Of a DNA stretch of 21,424 bases, positions 1-7,479 are shown one piece after another. Positions within the stretch are counted from its first letter, which is position 1. Each line of letters opens with the position of its first letter. The translations under genes were made by a program, and so were the position numbers. The notes beneath the pieces are model-generated. The model was given only the letters and a program-made list of their open reading frames with translations. It searched no databases and was not told the DNA's origin. Source of the stretch: JBQTII01 sp052387905 (GTDB taxonomy: Bacteria > Actinomycetota > Actinomycetes > Sporichthyales > Sporichthyaceae); the NCBI GenBank assembly GCA_052387905.1, contig JBQTIR010000027.1:1-21424 (forward strand), given 5' to 3'.

Positions 1-458
1 AGGTGCACCCGGCACAGCGCGACGCTGCCGCTGGGGTCTCGCCACAACGGCTCGGAACCGGCCGGGAGCAGCCGGCGCAGCACCTGGTCGGCAGTCCAGC
101 TGACCGTGGCGACGGTCGGGATGCCGAGGCGCTCATACACCTCGGCGCGGGCCGGGTCGTAGATCCGGGCGACCACGTTCTCCACGCCGAACTGTTCGCG
201 GGCCAGGCGCGCAGAAATGATGTTGGAGTTGTCACCGCTGCTCACCGCGGCGAATGCGCCCGCGCTCTCGATACCGGCGTCGATGAGCGTGCCGGAGTCG
301 AAACCGACCCCGGTGATCCGGCGCCCGGCGAAGCCGGACCCCAGCCGCCGGAAGGCTTCAGCGCTTTGGTCGACCACGGCAACGTCATGTCCCTTGGCCT
401 CGAGCTCCAGGGCCAGGGTGGAACCCACCCGGCCACAGCCCATGATCACGATGTGCAC
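1..458 (-). CDS. TrkA-family potassium uptake regulator, N-terminal part (runs off left edge)
   Basis: This is the N-terminal 152 residues of a Trk/Ktr-type potassium uptake regulator; the gene continues past base 1. The protein begins VHIVIMGCGRVGSTLALELE, with a Rossmann dinucleotide-binding loop GCGRVG at residues 7-12 and an acidic residue ending beta-2 (VVDQ, D30), as in RCK/TrkA-N domains that bind NAD(H) and gate cytoplasmic faces of K+ channels. SSGDNSNIISARLAR near residue 80 is also typical. I chose GTG at 458 because GGAGG lies 8-9 bases upstream; an in-frame ATG at 473 lacks a Shine-Dalgarno sequence and itself overlaps that GGAGG. The gene is divergent from the methyltransferase gene at 623, with a 164-bp spacer. 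Actinobacteria often carry two adjacent trkA paralogues (ceoB/ceoC), so a second copy may lie to the left. The C-terminal RCK_C domain cannot be seen. Confidence 0.9.
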   Translation of the reverse strand, partial: MHIVIMGCGRVGSTLALELEAKGHDVAVVDQSAEAFRRLGSGFAGRRITGVGFDSGTLIDAGIESAGAFAAVSSGDNSNIISARLAREQFGVENVVARIYDPARAEVYERLGIPTVATVSWTADQVLRRLLPAGSEPLWRDPSGSVALCRVH

Positions 459-622
459 GCCTGCTGCCTCCATCCGGATTCGTGGCAGGTCCGCGCCGGA
501 ACGCTACACGTCGCCGGGTCCACCGCCGAGTCCCCCGCCGAGTCAGGGCGTCGCTGATGGCGCGCCTACGCTGGGACCAGGCATCGCGGGCTGCGCGGGG
601 TGCGGGTGTTGAGAGGTGACCG

Positions 623-1999
623 GTGAACGCTCCAGGTGCGCCGTCCGGCCCGCAGCAGTCGCGCCGCGCCGCTGCCGCCGTGCAGCGTCGGGTCCGGCGC
701 GCTACCCGCTCGGGCCCGGACTCGCTGGCGGGGACGGAGTACACCGTCGAGGTCGGGGCGGTGGCGCACGGCGGGTCCTGCGTGGCTCGCCACGAGGGCA
801 GGGTCATCTTCGTGCGCCATGCCTTGCCCGGTGAGCAGGTTCGGGTGCGGGTGACCGAAGGGCGCGGCGCGGATCGGTTCCTGCGTGCCGACGCCGTCGA
901 GGTGCTCACCGCCTCCCCGGACCGGGTACCGGCTCCCTGTGTGTACGCCAAGCCCGGCAGTTGCGGGGGATGCGACTGGCAGCACGCCACCCTGTCGGCG
1001 CAGCGGCTCATGAAGGCCTCGGTCGTCAACGAGCAAATGCGGCGCGTGGCCAAACTGGACGTTGACGTCGTGGTCGAAGAGGTGCCGGGTGCACCTGACG
1101 GTGGTGGTTGGCGGACTCGGGCACGCTTCGCCGTGGACTCAGACGGGCGAGCCGGGATGCGTCGCCACCGCTCGCACGAGATCGTCCCGCTTGAGCGCTG
1201 CTTCATCGCCCACCCGCAGGTCAACGCGGCAGGTGTCCTGGACGCCGTGTGGACGGACACGACCGAGGTGTCGGTCACCGTCGCGGGTTCGGGCGAGCGG
1301 GCCGTGCTCCTTCGCGCGGCCGGGCCCACGCGGGCGGCCCCCTCGCGCCCACGAGCGGCCCCTCCGCCCCCCGAAGACGTGTCGATGATGACCGACTGGC
1401 CGGCCGGGATCTCCAGCGCCGAACGGGTGGTGGAGACGGTGCTCGGGCGTACCTACGTGGTACCCGCCGGTGGTTTCTGGCAGATCCACCCCGCCGGCGC
1501 GAGCACCCTCGTCGAGGTGGTTCGGGCGGCCCTGGCTCCCCGTGCCGGTGACGCGTTGCTCGACCTGTACGCGGGTTCCGGGCTGTTCGCCGGAGCCTTG
1601 GCGCGCTCGGTCTCCCCGGGTGGAAGCGTGGTGGCGGTAGAAGGTGATGCAGCATCAGTTTCAGCCGCACGGGACAACCTGCTCGGGATGCCCGGGGTCG
1701 AAGTGGTCGCCGACCGGGTCGACACGGCCCTGTCCGACGGTGTCGGCCCGGCCGATCTGGTCGTCCTGGACCCCCCGCGCACCGGTGCCGGTCGCGAGGT
1801 GGTCGAATTGATCGTGGCGCTCGCGCCCCGGCGGGTGGTCTATGTCGCCTGCGACCCGGCCACCTTGGCGCGCGACATCGCGATCTTCGCCGAATCCGGC
1901 TACGCACTCACCGGTCTGCGGGCCTTCGACCTGTTCCCGCACACCCACCATGTGGAGTGCGTCGCGACGCTGGAGCCGATCGGTAGTGTTGCCGGATGA
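623..1999 (+). CDS. TRAM-domain class I SAM-dependent RNA (uracil-C5) methyltransferase
   Basis: This predicted 458-residue protein should methylate C5 of a uridine in rRNA or tRNA using S-adenosylmethionine (RumA/RlmD/TrmA superfamily). Visible parts in order: a basic N-terminal tail (1-33), a TRAM RNA-binding domain (about 36-95), a cysteine set C106, C114, C117 and C193 resembling the RumA 4Fe-4S site, an Ala/Pro-rich low-complexity stretch (232-252), SAM motif I LDLYAGSGLFA (313-323), DPPR (383-386), the catalytic cysteine C410 in VACDPATLARD, and the terminal HTHHVECVATLE segment with the general-base glutamate E445. The GTG start at 623 is supported by GAGAGG ending 6 bases upstream; earlier in-frame starts are absent. 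Its stop overlaps the next gene by ATGA. Adjacency to trkA is familiar in actinobacteria. The exact RNA target cannot be read from the sequence. Confidence 0.92.
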   Translation: MNAPGAPSGPQQSRRAAAAVQRRVRRATRSGPDSLAGTEYTVEVGAVAHGGSCVARHEGRVIFVRHALPGEQVRVRVTEGRGADRFLRADAVEVLTASPDRVPAPCVYAKPGSCGGCDWQHATLSAQRLMKASVVNEQMRRVAKLDVDVVVEEVPGAPDGGGWRTRARFAVDSDGRAGMRRHRSHEIVPLERCFIAHPQVNAAGVLDAVWTDTTEVSVTVAGSGERAVLLRAAGPTRAAPSRPRAAPPPPEDVSMMTDWPAGISSAERVVETVLGRTYVVPAGGFWQIHPAGASTLVEVVRAALAPRAGDALLDLYAGSGLFAGALARSVSPGGSVVAVEGDAASVSAARDNLLGMPGVEVVADRVDTALSDGVGPADLVVLDPPRTGAGREVVELIVALAPRRVVYVACDPATLARDIAIFAESGYALTGLRAFDLFPHTHHVECVATLEPIGSVAG

Positions 2000-2712
2000 G
2001 TGAAACGGCCCGGCCATCCTTCGTCATCGTCATCCCCGCGAAGAATGAGATCGAGTTGTTGCCGGCGACGCTGGCCGGGCTCGCGGGTGCTGCGTTCGTT
2101 CATGCCGTCGTTGTCGTGGATGACGGATCAGCCGACGGAACCGCGGAGGCCGCAGAGCAGTCGGGTGCTCTGGTGATACGCAGAGCACGGTCGGCGGGCA
2201 AGGCAGCGGCGCTCATGGACGGCGTGCAGGCCGCGCGTAAGTCCTACGGCGACGACACCATCGGCATCGTGTTGTTGGATGCCGATGTCGGGGAGTCGGT
2301 CACGGAACTACATCCCCTGATGGCTGCTGTGGCACAGGGCCCGGCGGAGTTGGCGATCGCCAAGTATGTGGCACGAGGTTCGGCCGGCGGTCGCGGACTC
2401 GTGGTGGGGGCGGCGAGGAAGGGAATTGAAGCCCGAACGGGTTTCTCCCCGCAGGTGCCACTCTCGGGAATTCGCGCGATGACCTGGCGGGCATGGGATG
2501 CGGTCTCCCCGCTTGCCTCAGGGTGGGGCGTGGAGACCGCCATGACCATCGACGCGCTCGCGGCCGGAATCGGGGTCGTCGAGGTCGACACCGGCATGAC
2601 GCATCGAGCCACCGGTGGCGATTGGCGTGGTCAGATTCACCGAGGCAGGCAGTATCTCGATGTCCGACGGGCGCTGTTGGCCCGTCGATCGCTGCTCAAG
2701 TCCCGCCGCTGA
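1996..2712 (+). CDS. Family 2 glycosyltransferase (soluble, DPM1-like)
   Basis: A 238-residue GT-A fold glycosyltransferase that would move a sugar from a nucleotide donor to an unknown acceptor. Family 2 features are clear: IVIPAKNE at 11-18, VVVVDDGSADGT at 38-49, a basic AGKAAAL at 67-73, and the metal-binding LLDADVG (93-99, DxD-type D95/D97). I see no transmembrane helix, so it is probably cytosolic or membrane-peripheral. The ATG overlaps the methyltransferase stop (ATGA), implying translational coupling; no strong Shine-Dalgarno sequence is present. Its stop lies only 2 bases from the stop of the convergent gene. Two 60-base blocks counted (2041-2160) average 65% GC, below the 72% counted in dxs. 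Sugar and acceptor are unknown; a role in cell-envelope glycan or compatible-solute synthesis would be a guess. Confidence 0.88.
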   Translation: MSETARPSFVIVIPAKNEIELLPATLAGLAGAAFVHAVVVVDDGSADGTAEAAEQSGALVIRRARSAGKAAALMDGVQAARKSYGDDTIGIVLLDADVGESVTELHPLMAAVAQGPAELAIAKYVARGSAGGRGLVVGAARKGIEARTGFSPQVPLSGIRAMTWRAWDAVSPLASGWGVETAMTIDALAAGIGVVEVDTGMTHRATGGDWRGQIHRGRQYLDVRRALLARRSLLKSRR

Positions 2713-2714
2713 GC

Positions 2715-3623
2715 TCAGAAGTGGCGAGTGACGGTGCCGTAGAGCGGGTCATGGTCCGAGACCACGGCGCTGGTGGCGTCAGAGTCCACGACCGACCAGG
2801 AGTTGGTCGTCACGAAGATGTAGTCGAGCTTCGGATCCGTGCCGAACCTGTCGTGGGTGCCCTCGTTGCACTTGCTGTTCTGCATCGACCGGGTGGCGCA
2901 CGCGTCCACCTCCAGCAGCTTGCGCACGCGGGAGGACGGCCCGGGCAGTGAGCCTGAGTACAGCGGGTCCAGCACATAGCTGTGGGGCTTGGTGTTCAAG
3001 TCGCCCGACAGCGTGATCGGTCGCAGTGTCGACTTTGCCCCGAGCAGCGCGACGACCTTCTCGACCTGGGTCCGACGGTTCTTCTCGCTGGCGGCGTTGG
3101 AGCCGGGGGAGAGGTGGGTGGTACAGGCGACATGGTTGCTGGCGATGACGCGAGCACACAAGAGCAGGCGATCCTCTCCGAAGTCGGGCAGCAGTTCTCT
3201 GGTCACCGTGTCGACCGCAGGCGCCCCAGCGTTGCGCTTGACCAGCAAGGCGTTCCCGAAGCCGGTGCATCGACTCGTGAGTGCCGGCGCCGTGGCCTGG
3301 ATCGTCTGCCCGAAAATGGCCTGGTACTCCAGACCGGCCTCGGCAAGGACTGACCGCGCGCGGGTGAGCTGATTGAGGCAGATCTCGTTGAGTGACACGA
3401 TCGAGCTACCCGAGGTTCGGACGCTGGCGGCGAGGTCGTTGCCCGCCTGAGAATCACCGTGGTAGCACTTGTTTCCGCAGATGTTGAGATGCATGTATTT
3501 TTCCTGGACCGCAGCGGCGGCCGGGAACCGCGGGTAAGCACCCGCTGCCACCATCAGGCTGGACACCGTCGACGCCACGACGCAGATGATGATCGAGCGC
3601 CTTCCCTGCACGTGGAATACCAC
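2715..3623 (-). CDS. Exported endonuclease/exonuclease/phosphatase-fold protein
   Basis: A 302-residue member of the EEP (DNase I/sphingomyelinase-like) superfamily, expected to hydrolyse phosphodiesters or phosphomonoesters outside the membrane. The N-terminus (about residues 8-38) is a signal peptide or signal anchor. All core catalytic motifs are present: HLNICG (N47), SLNEIC (E80), CTTHLSPG (H170), SGDLNTKP (D208, N210), KLDYIFV (D267) and SDHDPL (D290, H291). Eight cysteines follow the signal region (C49, C53, C82, C119, C156, C167, C242, C252), which suggests disulfides in an exported enzyme. The GTG at 3623 sits 3 bases after the multicopper oxidase stop and has no clear Shine-Dalgarno sequence, so coupling to the upstream gene is likely; GTG at 3611 is an alternative. 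GC is low: 147 of 240 bases (61%) in 3301-3540. Substrate (DNA, lipid headgroup or other) is unknown. Confidence 0.87.
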   Translation of the reverse strand: MVFHVQGRRSIIICVVASTVSSLMVAAGAYPRFPAAAAVQEKYMHLNICGNKCYHGDSQAGNDLAASVRTSGSSIVSLNEICLNQLTRARSVLAEAGLEYQAIFGQTIQATAPALTSRCTGFGNALLVKRNAGAPAVDTVTRELLPDFGEDRLLLCARVIASNHVACTTHLSPGSNAASEKNRRTQVEKVVALLGAKSTLRPITLSGDLNTKPHSYVLDPLYSGSLPGPSSRVRKLLEVDACATRSMQNSKCNEGTHDRFGTDPKLDYIFVTTNSWSVVDSDATSAVVSDHDPLYGTVTRHF

Positions 3624-3626
3624 CGC

Positions 3627-5231
3627 TCAGAGGTAGGTGAACAGGCGCGCCATGCCGTTCTCCATGTGGTAGTCGTTGTGGCAGTGGAACATCCAGTCGC
3701 CGGGGTTGTCGGCGACGAAATCGAAGGTCACGGACCCGCCGTTGCCCGGCACCAGGACGGTGTCCTTGAGCGGACCTGACCCAGTCTCAGTTCCATCGAC
3801 GCTGGTGCGCACCCAGAACGGGTGGCCGTGCAGGTGCATCGGGTGGGAGATCACCGCGGTGTTGCGCACGATGACGCGCACCAGTTCGCCCGCGGCGACC
3901 GGCAGCGGGTCAGCCTGCAGACCGAGGGGTACGGTCCCGTCGTGGGCGTGCACGAAGCGCTGGCCGTTGATCCGGCTGGTGGCGGACAGGGTCAGGTCGT
4001 GGACCCGGTCCGGCGCGGCGGTGGGCCGCACCCGCACGCCCGTGTACCGCAGGTCGGCGTAGCTGAGCAACCGCCCGGTCAGCTCGCTCGGACGTTCCTC
4101 GGCCTCGGGAGCGGTCGCCGTGGGCGCGTCGGTGTAACGCACCACAGCCCGGGCAAATCCGCGTTTGGACTCCGGAACCGCGGCCAGCTGCCAGGCGCCG
4201 GCGCTGGTCGCGGTCACCACGACGTCGTAACGCTCACCCATGCCCAGGCGCACCGCGTCGACGGTGACGGGCTCCACGGGCAGCCCGTCGGCGTGGGTGA
4301 CGGTGAGTTGATGTCCGGCCAGCGCCACCAGGAACCCGGTGTCGGCGGCGATATTCATCAGGCGCAGTCGAACCCGCTCGCCGGTACGCACCTCGAAGGT
4401 CGCGGGATCGGCGGCCGGGCGTCCGTTCACCAGGAACAGGGGGTAGGAGCGGCCACCGAGCTTGATGCCAGGGTTGGCGCCGTCGGGCACTGCCGCGTCG
4501 TCGAGGTCGTCGAGGTCTTCCGGCGGCTGCGTCGGCACCGGCGATGCCTCCGTGCCGCCGAGACCAGACAGACCGGGGATTCCCCGAGGTCGCCCGGCAC
4601 CCGCGGGGGTGCCGGAGGAATGCGGGCCGCTGTGGATGCCGGGATCGGTCACCCCGAGGCCGTCGCGCCAGTCGTCGAGCATCACGACGTAGTCGCGGTC
4701 GTAGTCCAGTGGTTCGGGGTCGAGGGAGTCCACGATCAGTGGGCCGTACAGGCCGAGATCGAGCTGGTGGCCCTGGTGCGCGTGGAACATGTGCGAGCCC
4801 GCGTCGATCGGTACGAAGTCGTAGTCGAAGAAGGCGCCTGGGGCGACGGGATCCTGGGTGACGCCGGGGACGCCGTCCATCGCGTTGGGCAGGGAGACCC
4901 CGTGCCAGTGAATGGTCGTCAGATCGGTCAGGCTGTTCGCCAGGCGTACCCGCACGCGTTCGCCCTGGCGCACCCGGATCTCCGGCCCGGGCACCAGCCC
5001 GTTGTACCCCCAGGTCGTCACGATCGTGCCGGCGAGGTCCACTTGGACGGGACCGGCGGTGAGCACCCCGGACGAGCTGCCCGGGGTGAGCCGTGGACCG
5101 AGGCTCGAGGTGGCCGTGGGGGCGCTGGTGGGCCCCGCGAGCGGATCATCGCTCGCGCAGCCGCTGACCAGCCCCAGGCCGACTCCGCCGGAGATCGCGA
5201 GAAAGTTCCGTCGGGAGATTGCGGAACTCAT
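3627..5231 (-). CDS. Tat-exported multicopper oxidase
   Basis: A 534-residue laccase-type multicopper oxidase that would oxidise a substrate (Cu(I), Fe(II), Mn(II) or phenols) with four-electron reduction of O2 outside the cytoplasm. The N-terminus has a twin-arginine motif (ISRRNFLAI, 5-13), and LVSGC (21-25) could be a lipobox, giving a Tat-exported lipoprotein. Copper ligands are complete: HWHG (H108, H110), MFHAHQGHQ (H150, H152), HPMHLHG (H463, H466, H468) and HCHNDYHMENGM (H516, C517, H518, H522, axial M527). An acidic Gly/Pro-rich segment (about 195-260) separates domains 1 and 2. The ATG at 5231 is fixed by the Tat signal. The lipoprotein gene ends 25 bases upstream and the EEP gene begins 3 bases downstream, so an operon is likely. 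No Met-rich CueO-type insert is seen; the natural substrate is open. Confidence 0.95.
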   Translation of the reverse strand: MSSAISRRNFLAISGGVGLGLVSGCASDDPLAGPTSAPTATSSLGPRLTPGSSSGVLTAGPVQVDLAGTIVTTWGYNGLVPGPEIRVRQGERVRVRLANSLTDLTTIHWHGVSLPNAMDGVPGVTQDPVAPGAFFDYDFVPIDAGSHMFHAHQGHQLDLGLYGPLIVDSLDPEPLDYDRDYVVMLDDWRDGLGVTDPGIHSGPHSSGTPAGAGRPRGIPGLSGLGGTEASPVPTQPPEDLDDLDDAAVPDGANPGIKLGGRSYPLFLVNGRPAADPATFEVRTGERVRLRLMNIAADTGFLVALAGHQLTVTHADGLPVEPVTVDAVRLGMGERYDVVVTATSAGAWQLAAVPESKRGFARAVVRYTDAPTATAPEAEERPSELTGRLLSYADLRYTGVRVRPTAAPDRVHDLTLSATSRINGQRFVHAHDGTVPLGLQADPLPVAAGELVRVIVRNTAVISHPMHLHGHPFWVRTSVDGTETGSGPLKDTVLVPGNGGSVTFDFVADNPGDWMFHCHNDYHMENGMARLFTYL

Positions 5232-5256
5232 GGCACGACTACCGGCGCGGACTGGT

Positions 5257-6264
5257 TCAGGGGGTGGACGTCGGGGCCGCGGTCGCCTCGATTGCGGAGG
5301 CGGCGGGCTCCGAGGTCGAGGTCGGCTCGGTGGTCGCCGTCGAGGCCGACGACGACGAGGATGAGGACGACGACGAGGACGAGGTCGACGACGAGGGCGA
5401 GGTCGCCGCGGTAGTGGGGACAGCCGTGGGCGCGTCGCCGACGATCAGTTCTTCGATCATGCCCTCGGTGAAGTGCGGCGGGCCCTCGCCGTTGAAGTCG
5501 TGCTCGGCGTCGGACTCCTTGGAGATGAAGCAGGTCACGATGTACCGGCCGTCAGGAATGTTCCAGAACGAGGTAGCGGTCTCGGCCGGCTTGGCCAGGG
5601 TCAGCGCCAGCGGCAGTTCGGAGACCATGGTCATTGCCTGCTCCTCGGGCAGGGCGAGCAGCTCCTCGGCGCTCAGCGTCACGTCGTCGTTGATGCGCAG
5701 CAGGACCAGCTCGTGGAACTCCTCGCCGTCGTTGGTGAGCGTGACCGCCGTCGGACCGGCCGGGATCTGGGTGGGGACGCCGGAGAACTCGTAGTCGGCT
5801 GCCGTGGCGGCCAGCGTGCCGAAGCCACAGTTGGCGAGCAGGTAGTCGTCGATGACCTTCTCGGGGGCGAGGAACTCCGGTGCGAGGAAGAATTCCTCGT
5901 TGCCGGCGGTGATCGCGGCCTCGAGTAGGCGGTTGACCTCGGTGACCGGAGCGCTGACCTCGGCCTGCGCGGTGCGGACCAGCTCGGCATAGGGAGCGGC
6001 GAACGCGGATCGCAGGGTGTCCCCGATCTCGGTCGGGGACGCTGATTCGGGTCCACCGGGGCCGGCATCGGTATCGAACAGGGCCTTGTCCACCGCGATC
6101 TTGGCGGTACAGAACTCCTCGACGGTGGCGGCGGTCGGAGTGGGGGTGGCCACCTCGTCCAGCTTCGGGCCCGCGACACCGTCGATGTCGTCGGAGCAGC
6201 CGCTCAGGACCAAGGCGCCGACGGCAAATGCCGACAGCAGTGCGCGGTGACGGGCGGGAATCAT
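5257..6264 (-). CDS. Lipoprotein with cupredoxin-like core and serine-rich tail
   Basis: A 335-residue predicted lipoprotein: a short signal with lipobox LSGC (C23), a helical region (about 46-155, with C52 and C146), a beta-rich core (157-276) and a Ser/Thr/Pro/Ala tail (278-335) holding twelve consecutive serines (295-306). In the core, FHELVLL (H184), YIVTCFI (C245) and PPHFTEGM (H264, M269) could supply the His-Cys-His-Met ligands of a type 1 copper site; the H-x4-M spacing is as in cupredoxins, but 18 residues separate the Cys from the second His. The ATG at 6264 follows GGAGG by 5 bases and starts directly at the signal peptide; a longer frame opening at 6348 has no such support. It lies 25 bases upstream of the multicopper oxidase, so it may be its electron partner or copper carrier. 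I know no characterised member; the copper role is inference. Confidence 0.82.
   Translation of the reverse strand: MIPARHRALLSAFAVGALVLSGCSDDIDGVAGPKLDEVATPTPTAATVEEFCTAKIAVDKALFDTDAGPGGPESASPTEIGDTLRSAFAAPYAELVRTAQAEVSAPVTEVNRLLEAAITAGNEEFFLAPEFLAPEKVIDDYLLANCGFGTLAATAADYEFSGVPTQIPAGPTAVTLTNDGEEFHELVLLRINDDVTLSAEELLALPEEQAMTMVSELPLALTLAKPAETATSFWNIPDGRYIVTCFISKESDAEHDFNGEGPPHFTEGMIEELIVGDAPTAVPTTAATSPSSSTSSSSSSSSSSSSASTATTEPTSTSEPAASAIEATAAPTSTP
5347..5382 (-). repeat. Codon tract for twelve consecutive serines
   Basis: Twelve TCN serine codons in a row encode residues 295-306 of the lipoprotein. Three codons are used (TCG, TCC, TCA), so this is an amino-acid-level repeat more than a perfect nucleotide microsatellite. 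On the other strand it reads as an acidic Asp/Glu run, an artefact. The tract sits in the tail and probably acts as a flexible, possibly glycosylated spacer. Confidence 0.8.
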
Positions 6265-6468
6265 CGAAGCCTCCGTACGGGCGGGTGCGGCGCCCGGCAC
6301 ATTCCCAGGCGACATGACGGTAATGCGGCTTGGTGCCCAGCACGTCACCTGGGTGCCAGAAATGAACGGTCCGATACCTAGCCGTAGCCAATGCTGCGCG
6401 AACCCTGAGGTGGTAGGGGCCGCGCTCGCCCGTTCGTGCGCTCAGTGCCGCTTGCCGCTCAGGCTCGC

Positions 6469-7479
6469 TCAGCGGCGCTCGGCGAGCGAGAGCCCGAAGC
6501 GGCCTTCGTCGTCGGTCCACCAGTGCCGCAGGTCCAACCCGGCCGCGGCGAGTTCGGCCCGGACGCCCGAGCGCCGGAACTTCGCCGAGATCTCGGTCCG
6601 GATCTCCTCGCCGTCGGTGAGGGTGAGGTCCATGTCCAGCGCGGCGATCCGCACCTGCTGGTCCCCGCGCGCCCGCAGCCGCATCTCGATCCACTCCGTT
6701 TCGGCATTCCAGACCGCGACGTGCTCGAAGGCCTCGACGTCGAAGTCGGCATCGAGCTCGCGATTGAGTACTCGCAGCACGTTGCGGTTGAAGTCCGCGG
6801 TGACCCCGGCGGAGTCGTCATAGGCGGGGACGAGGACCGCGGGGGATTTCACGAGATCGGTGCCCAGGAGCAGGGAATCGCCGGGGCGCATGACGTTGCT
6901 GATATCGGCCAGGAAGCGGGCGCGCATGGCCGGTGGGAGGTTGCCGACGGTACCGCCGAGGAACACGATCAGTCGGCGGTCGCCGTGGTCGGGCAGCAGA
7001 TGCAGATGGTGCTCGAAGTCGGCCACCACTGCGTGCACGAGCAGATTCGGATAGCTCTCCAGCAGGCCTGCGGCGGCCTCGGTCAGGGCGGTGTCGCTGA
7101 CGTCCACCCCGACGTAGCGGTGCAAGGTGCCGGCGTCATCGAGGGCGTCGAGGAGCAGGCGGGTCTTCTCCGAGGACCCGGAGCCCAGTTCGACCACGGT
7201 GGACGCCCGGCTCGCGAACGCAATCTCTGCCGCCTGTGCCCGCAGGATCTCTGCCTCGGCGCGGGTCGGGTAATACTCGGGCAGCCGGGTGATCGCGGTG
7301 AACAGTTCGCTGCCGACCGCGTCGTAGAACCACTTCGGTGGCAGCGTCTTCGGGGTGGCCCCCAGTCCGGCGCGCACATCCGCGCGCAGGGTGCGCGCGG
7401 CGAAGTCTCCGGGCAGGTGCTCATCGAGGGTGAACCGCGCGGCGTGGGCGAGGGTGGGCAGCGGGTCGAGGGTGGTCAT
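6469..7479 (-). CDS. egtD: L-histidine N(alpha)-methyltransferase EgtD
   Basis: EgtD trimethylates the alpha-amino group of histidine with three SAM molecules to make hercynine, the first committed step of ergothioneine synthesis in the cytosol. The 336-residue length fits the family (about 320). Visible features: KTLPPKWFYDAVGSELF (44-60), LPEYYPTRAE (66-75), SAM loop VELGSGSSEKT (96-106), GVDVSD (124-129), FLGGTVGNL (173-181, N180), VPAYDD (217-222, Y220), the methionine M266, and RTEISAKF (294-301, E296 and S298). These match the histidine-binding Asn, Tyr, Glu and Ser I recall from the mycobacterial enzyme. The ATG at 7479 overlaps the egtC stop by 4 bp (ATGA). A longer open frame exists upstream, but it runs through egtC out of frame. 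It is the last gene of the cluster; 204 bp without a gene follow. Confidence 0.97.
   Translation of the reverse strand: MTTLDPLPTLAHAARFTLDEHLPGDFAARTLRADVRAGLGATPKTLPPKWFYDAVGSELFTAITRLPEYYPTRAEAEILRAQAAEIAFASRASTVVELGSGSSEKTRLLLDALDDAGTLHRYVGVDVSDTALTEAAAGLLESYPNLLVHAVVADFEHHLHLLPDHGDRRLIVFLGGTVGNLPPAMRARFLADISNVMRPGDSLLLGTDLVKSPAVLVPAYDDSAGVTADFNRNVLRVLNRELDADFDVEAFEHVAVWNAETEWIEMRLRARGDQQVRIAALDMDLTLTDGEEIRTEISAKFRRSGVRAELAAAGLDLRHWWTDDEGRFGLSLAERR

Noticed and set aside
3822..5414. 530-residue open frame on the plus strand opposite the multicopper oxidase
   Set aside because: It is a high-GC antisense shadow: no recognisable domain, His/Gly/Val/Arg-rich composition, and the opposite strand holds a complete copper oxidase with all ligands.
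5219..5794. Plus-strand frame with a striking Asp/Glu run
   Set aside because: It is the reverse complement of the lipoprotein's serine-codon tract, not a separate acidic protein.
6332..6357. Stem GGTGCCCAG/CTGGGTGCC with 8-base loop between egtD and the lipoprotein gene
   Set aside because: It pairs fully only in plus-strand RNA with two G-U pairs, while both flanking genes are on the minus strand; there it has two mismatches and no clear role.
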